Shown here piece after piece: positions 63,096-64,000 of a stretch of 64,000 nt of DNA. Under the pieces are notes generated by a model, which searched no databases, was not told the DNA's origin, and saw only the letters and a list, made by a program, of their open reading frames with translations. The first letter of the stretch is position 1; the number at the start of each line of letters is the position of its first letter. This DNA comes from Candolleomyces eurysporus (lineage: Eukaryota > Basidiomycota > Agaricomycetes > Agaricales > Psathyrellaceae). Position numbers and translations under genes: made by a program. The DNA lies in NCBI GenBank assembly GCA_027579435.1, contig JANBPK010000844.1, forward strand, positions 124,001 through 188,000. Reading direction: 5' to 3'.

Positions 63096-64000
63096 GTCAG
63101 AAAATAAATTCACTATCTAGTCCATGGCACCCCCAGTGAAAAGCCGATCGGCCTCCAGTTACCTATGGAGGACTCCAGCGCCCACTTTAGTATTTCCTCA
63201 GGAGGCCGATCACAGGATGTTCAGGGATGTTTTTGACAGGAATTCGGATCCCTCCCAGGACCCGAGCTGTCGTATATCGGCCACGGCACCACAGTACGAT
63301 TGAGGCACAATTGCAATATTACAAAATAATGTACAATATTTAATTTCTTCTTCTACCCACGTCGCCGTCAGGCATACCATTCCTCTCCTGTCCATTCCAG
63401 GAATATCAAGCTCCGCCTAATACACAATAATAGTACACATTATTTGGTCCACGGAAAATCTGGAAAACACCAAGTCAGTACAAAGAACCCTAGAGGGAGT
63501 GGAGCACTTACAGAGTACTCCAGTGACGATACCGGAGTCGAGGACCATTCTTGAACAAAAAAAANGCAAGCAGTGCGAACCAGAGACGAGAACGAGACCA
63601 AACAGAGTGCCTAGAGGGGCCGAAAACCCAGAGTCCAGCGCAAGAGACACAGGCAATCCAGGACGAGCAACCATCGAGCAATCAAGCAACTGAGCAACCG
63701 AGCAACCGATGGCACCCCCGTGAATTGGGATGCAGATAAGATCCAAAGCCAATCTGAGATCTGATAAGAATGCCATACGGGATTGGCCGGACTTCAAGGT
63801 TGATTGCTTGACGGCATGAACTGCTTCGTTTTCGCCACGACCACTCATCTCAACGGCGGGTTGTCATTAATCTGCTCACCCTCTATCATATAATGCCTCT
63901 TCCGTGGGATATACGCTGGAAAATCGTCACTTGGGAGGAGCCAGTGTCCAAGCTGCCGGTTTTTCTCAACCTTTTTTGTCGTGACCTCGTTCCGGTCTGT
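63096..64000. other. Intergenic region at the right edge
   Basis: Contains an inverted repeat (63146-63211), an N at 63565 after an A run, and a short GAGCAA(C/T)C-like repeat near 63665-63705. The open frame 63417-63848 (-) is not protein-like. No gene is supported. Confidence 0.5.
63146..63211. repeat. Nested inverted repeats
   Basis: Outer arms GATCGGCCTCC (63146-63156) and GGAGGCCGATC (63201-63211) match perfectly. An inner pair CCTCCA (63152-63157) and TGGAGG (63166-63171) competes with the outer stem. This might fold as a hairpin just downstream of the membrane-protein gene (stop at 63095). Confidence 0.55.

Noticed and set aside
1..64000. CRISPR arrays, operons or other prokaryotic systems
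   Set aside because: No regularly spaced direct repeats; spliceosomal introns throughout show nuclear fungal DNA.

Overview
This is nuclear DNA of a filamentous basidiomycete, most probably an Agaricomycete. The protein-coding genes are cut by many short (about 50-60 nt) GT-AG introns and a few GC-AG introns. The gene content fits: a fungal Argonaute, a tandem P450 family, a conidiation-6 type protein, an HMG-box protein, single-pass membrane proteins with Ser/Thr-rich ectodomains, and a DUF6533-type multipass membrane protein. No species is claimed. The sequence carries nine isolated N bases (13671, 17998, 21918, 26041, 35922, 39742, 46212, 51236, 63565), nearly all beside homopolymer runs, which looks like uncertain homopolymer length in the assembly.

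Layout. 1-542 is the 3' end of one Argonaute gene and 2201-6592 is a complete second one (27 exons, 965 aa, all four catalytic residues present), so two Argonautes lie head to tail. A P450 of an aflatoxin/OMST-oxidoreductase-like type follows on the minus strand (6858-8918). Six P450s of one different family lie at 10388-12993 and 13706-16246 (minus) and at 39358-41930, 42982-45522, 47258-49843 and 53500-56111 (plus). They share a 17-exon plan, minus one intron in the second copy, and a TATA box about 40-65 bp before the start codon.

The 23 kb between the two halves of the P450 array holds unrelated genes: a Con-6 family stress protein, a broken F-box/LRR-like gene, two membrane proteins of one family (22497-23665, 30102-31384) and a third single-pass protein (28821-29426). 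It also holds a divergent pair, a hypothetical protein and mitochondrial methionyl-tRNA synthetase, an intron-containing tRNA-Arg(ACG), a small Hva1/TUDOR-type protein, an HMG-box transcription factor and a 514-aa protein with a CxC...CxxC motif. Within the right half of the P450 array are an F-box protein (49916-51144) and the rRNA-processing protein RRP7 (51592-52636). After the array come a low-complexity protein, a second Hva1/TUDOR-type gene whose upstream region resembles that of the first, a repeat-rich stretch, and a DUF6533-type membrane protein (61358-63095).

Functional reading. The Argonautes point to an active RNA-silencing pathway. The six-gene P450 array looks like local gene amplification for oxidation of lipophilic substrates. 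No polyketide, peptide or terpene synthase is visible, so it is not a demonstrable biosynthetic cluster. No wholly novel multi-gene system is evident. The most unusual signals are gene-structure features (a predicted 3-nt microexon, GC-AG introns, a stop-codon-only exon) and duplicated non-coding DNA.
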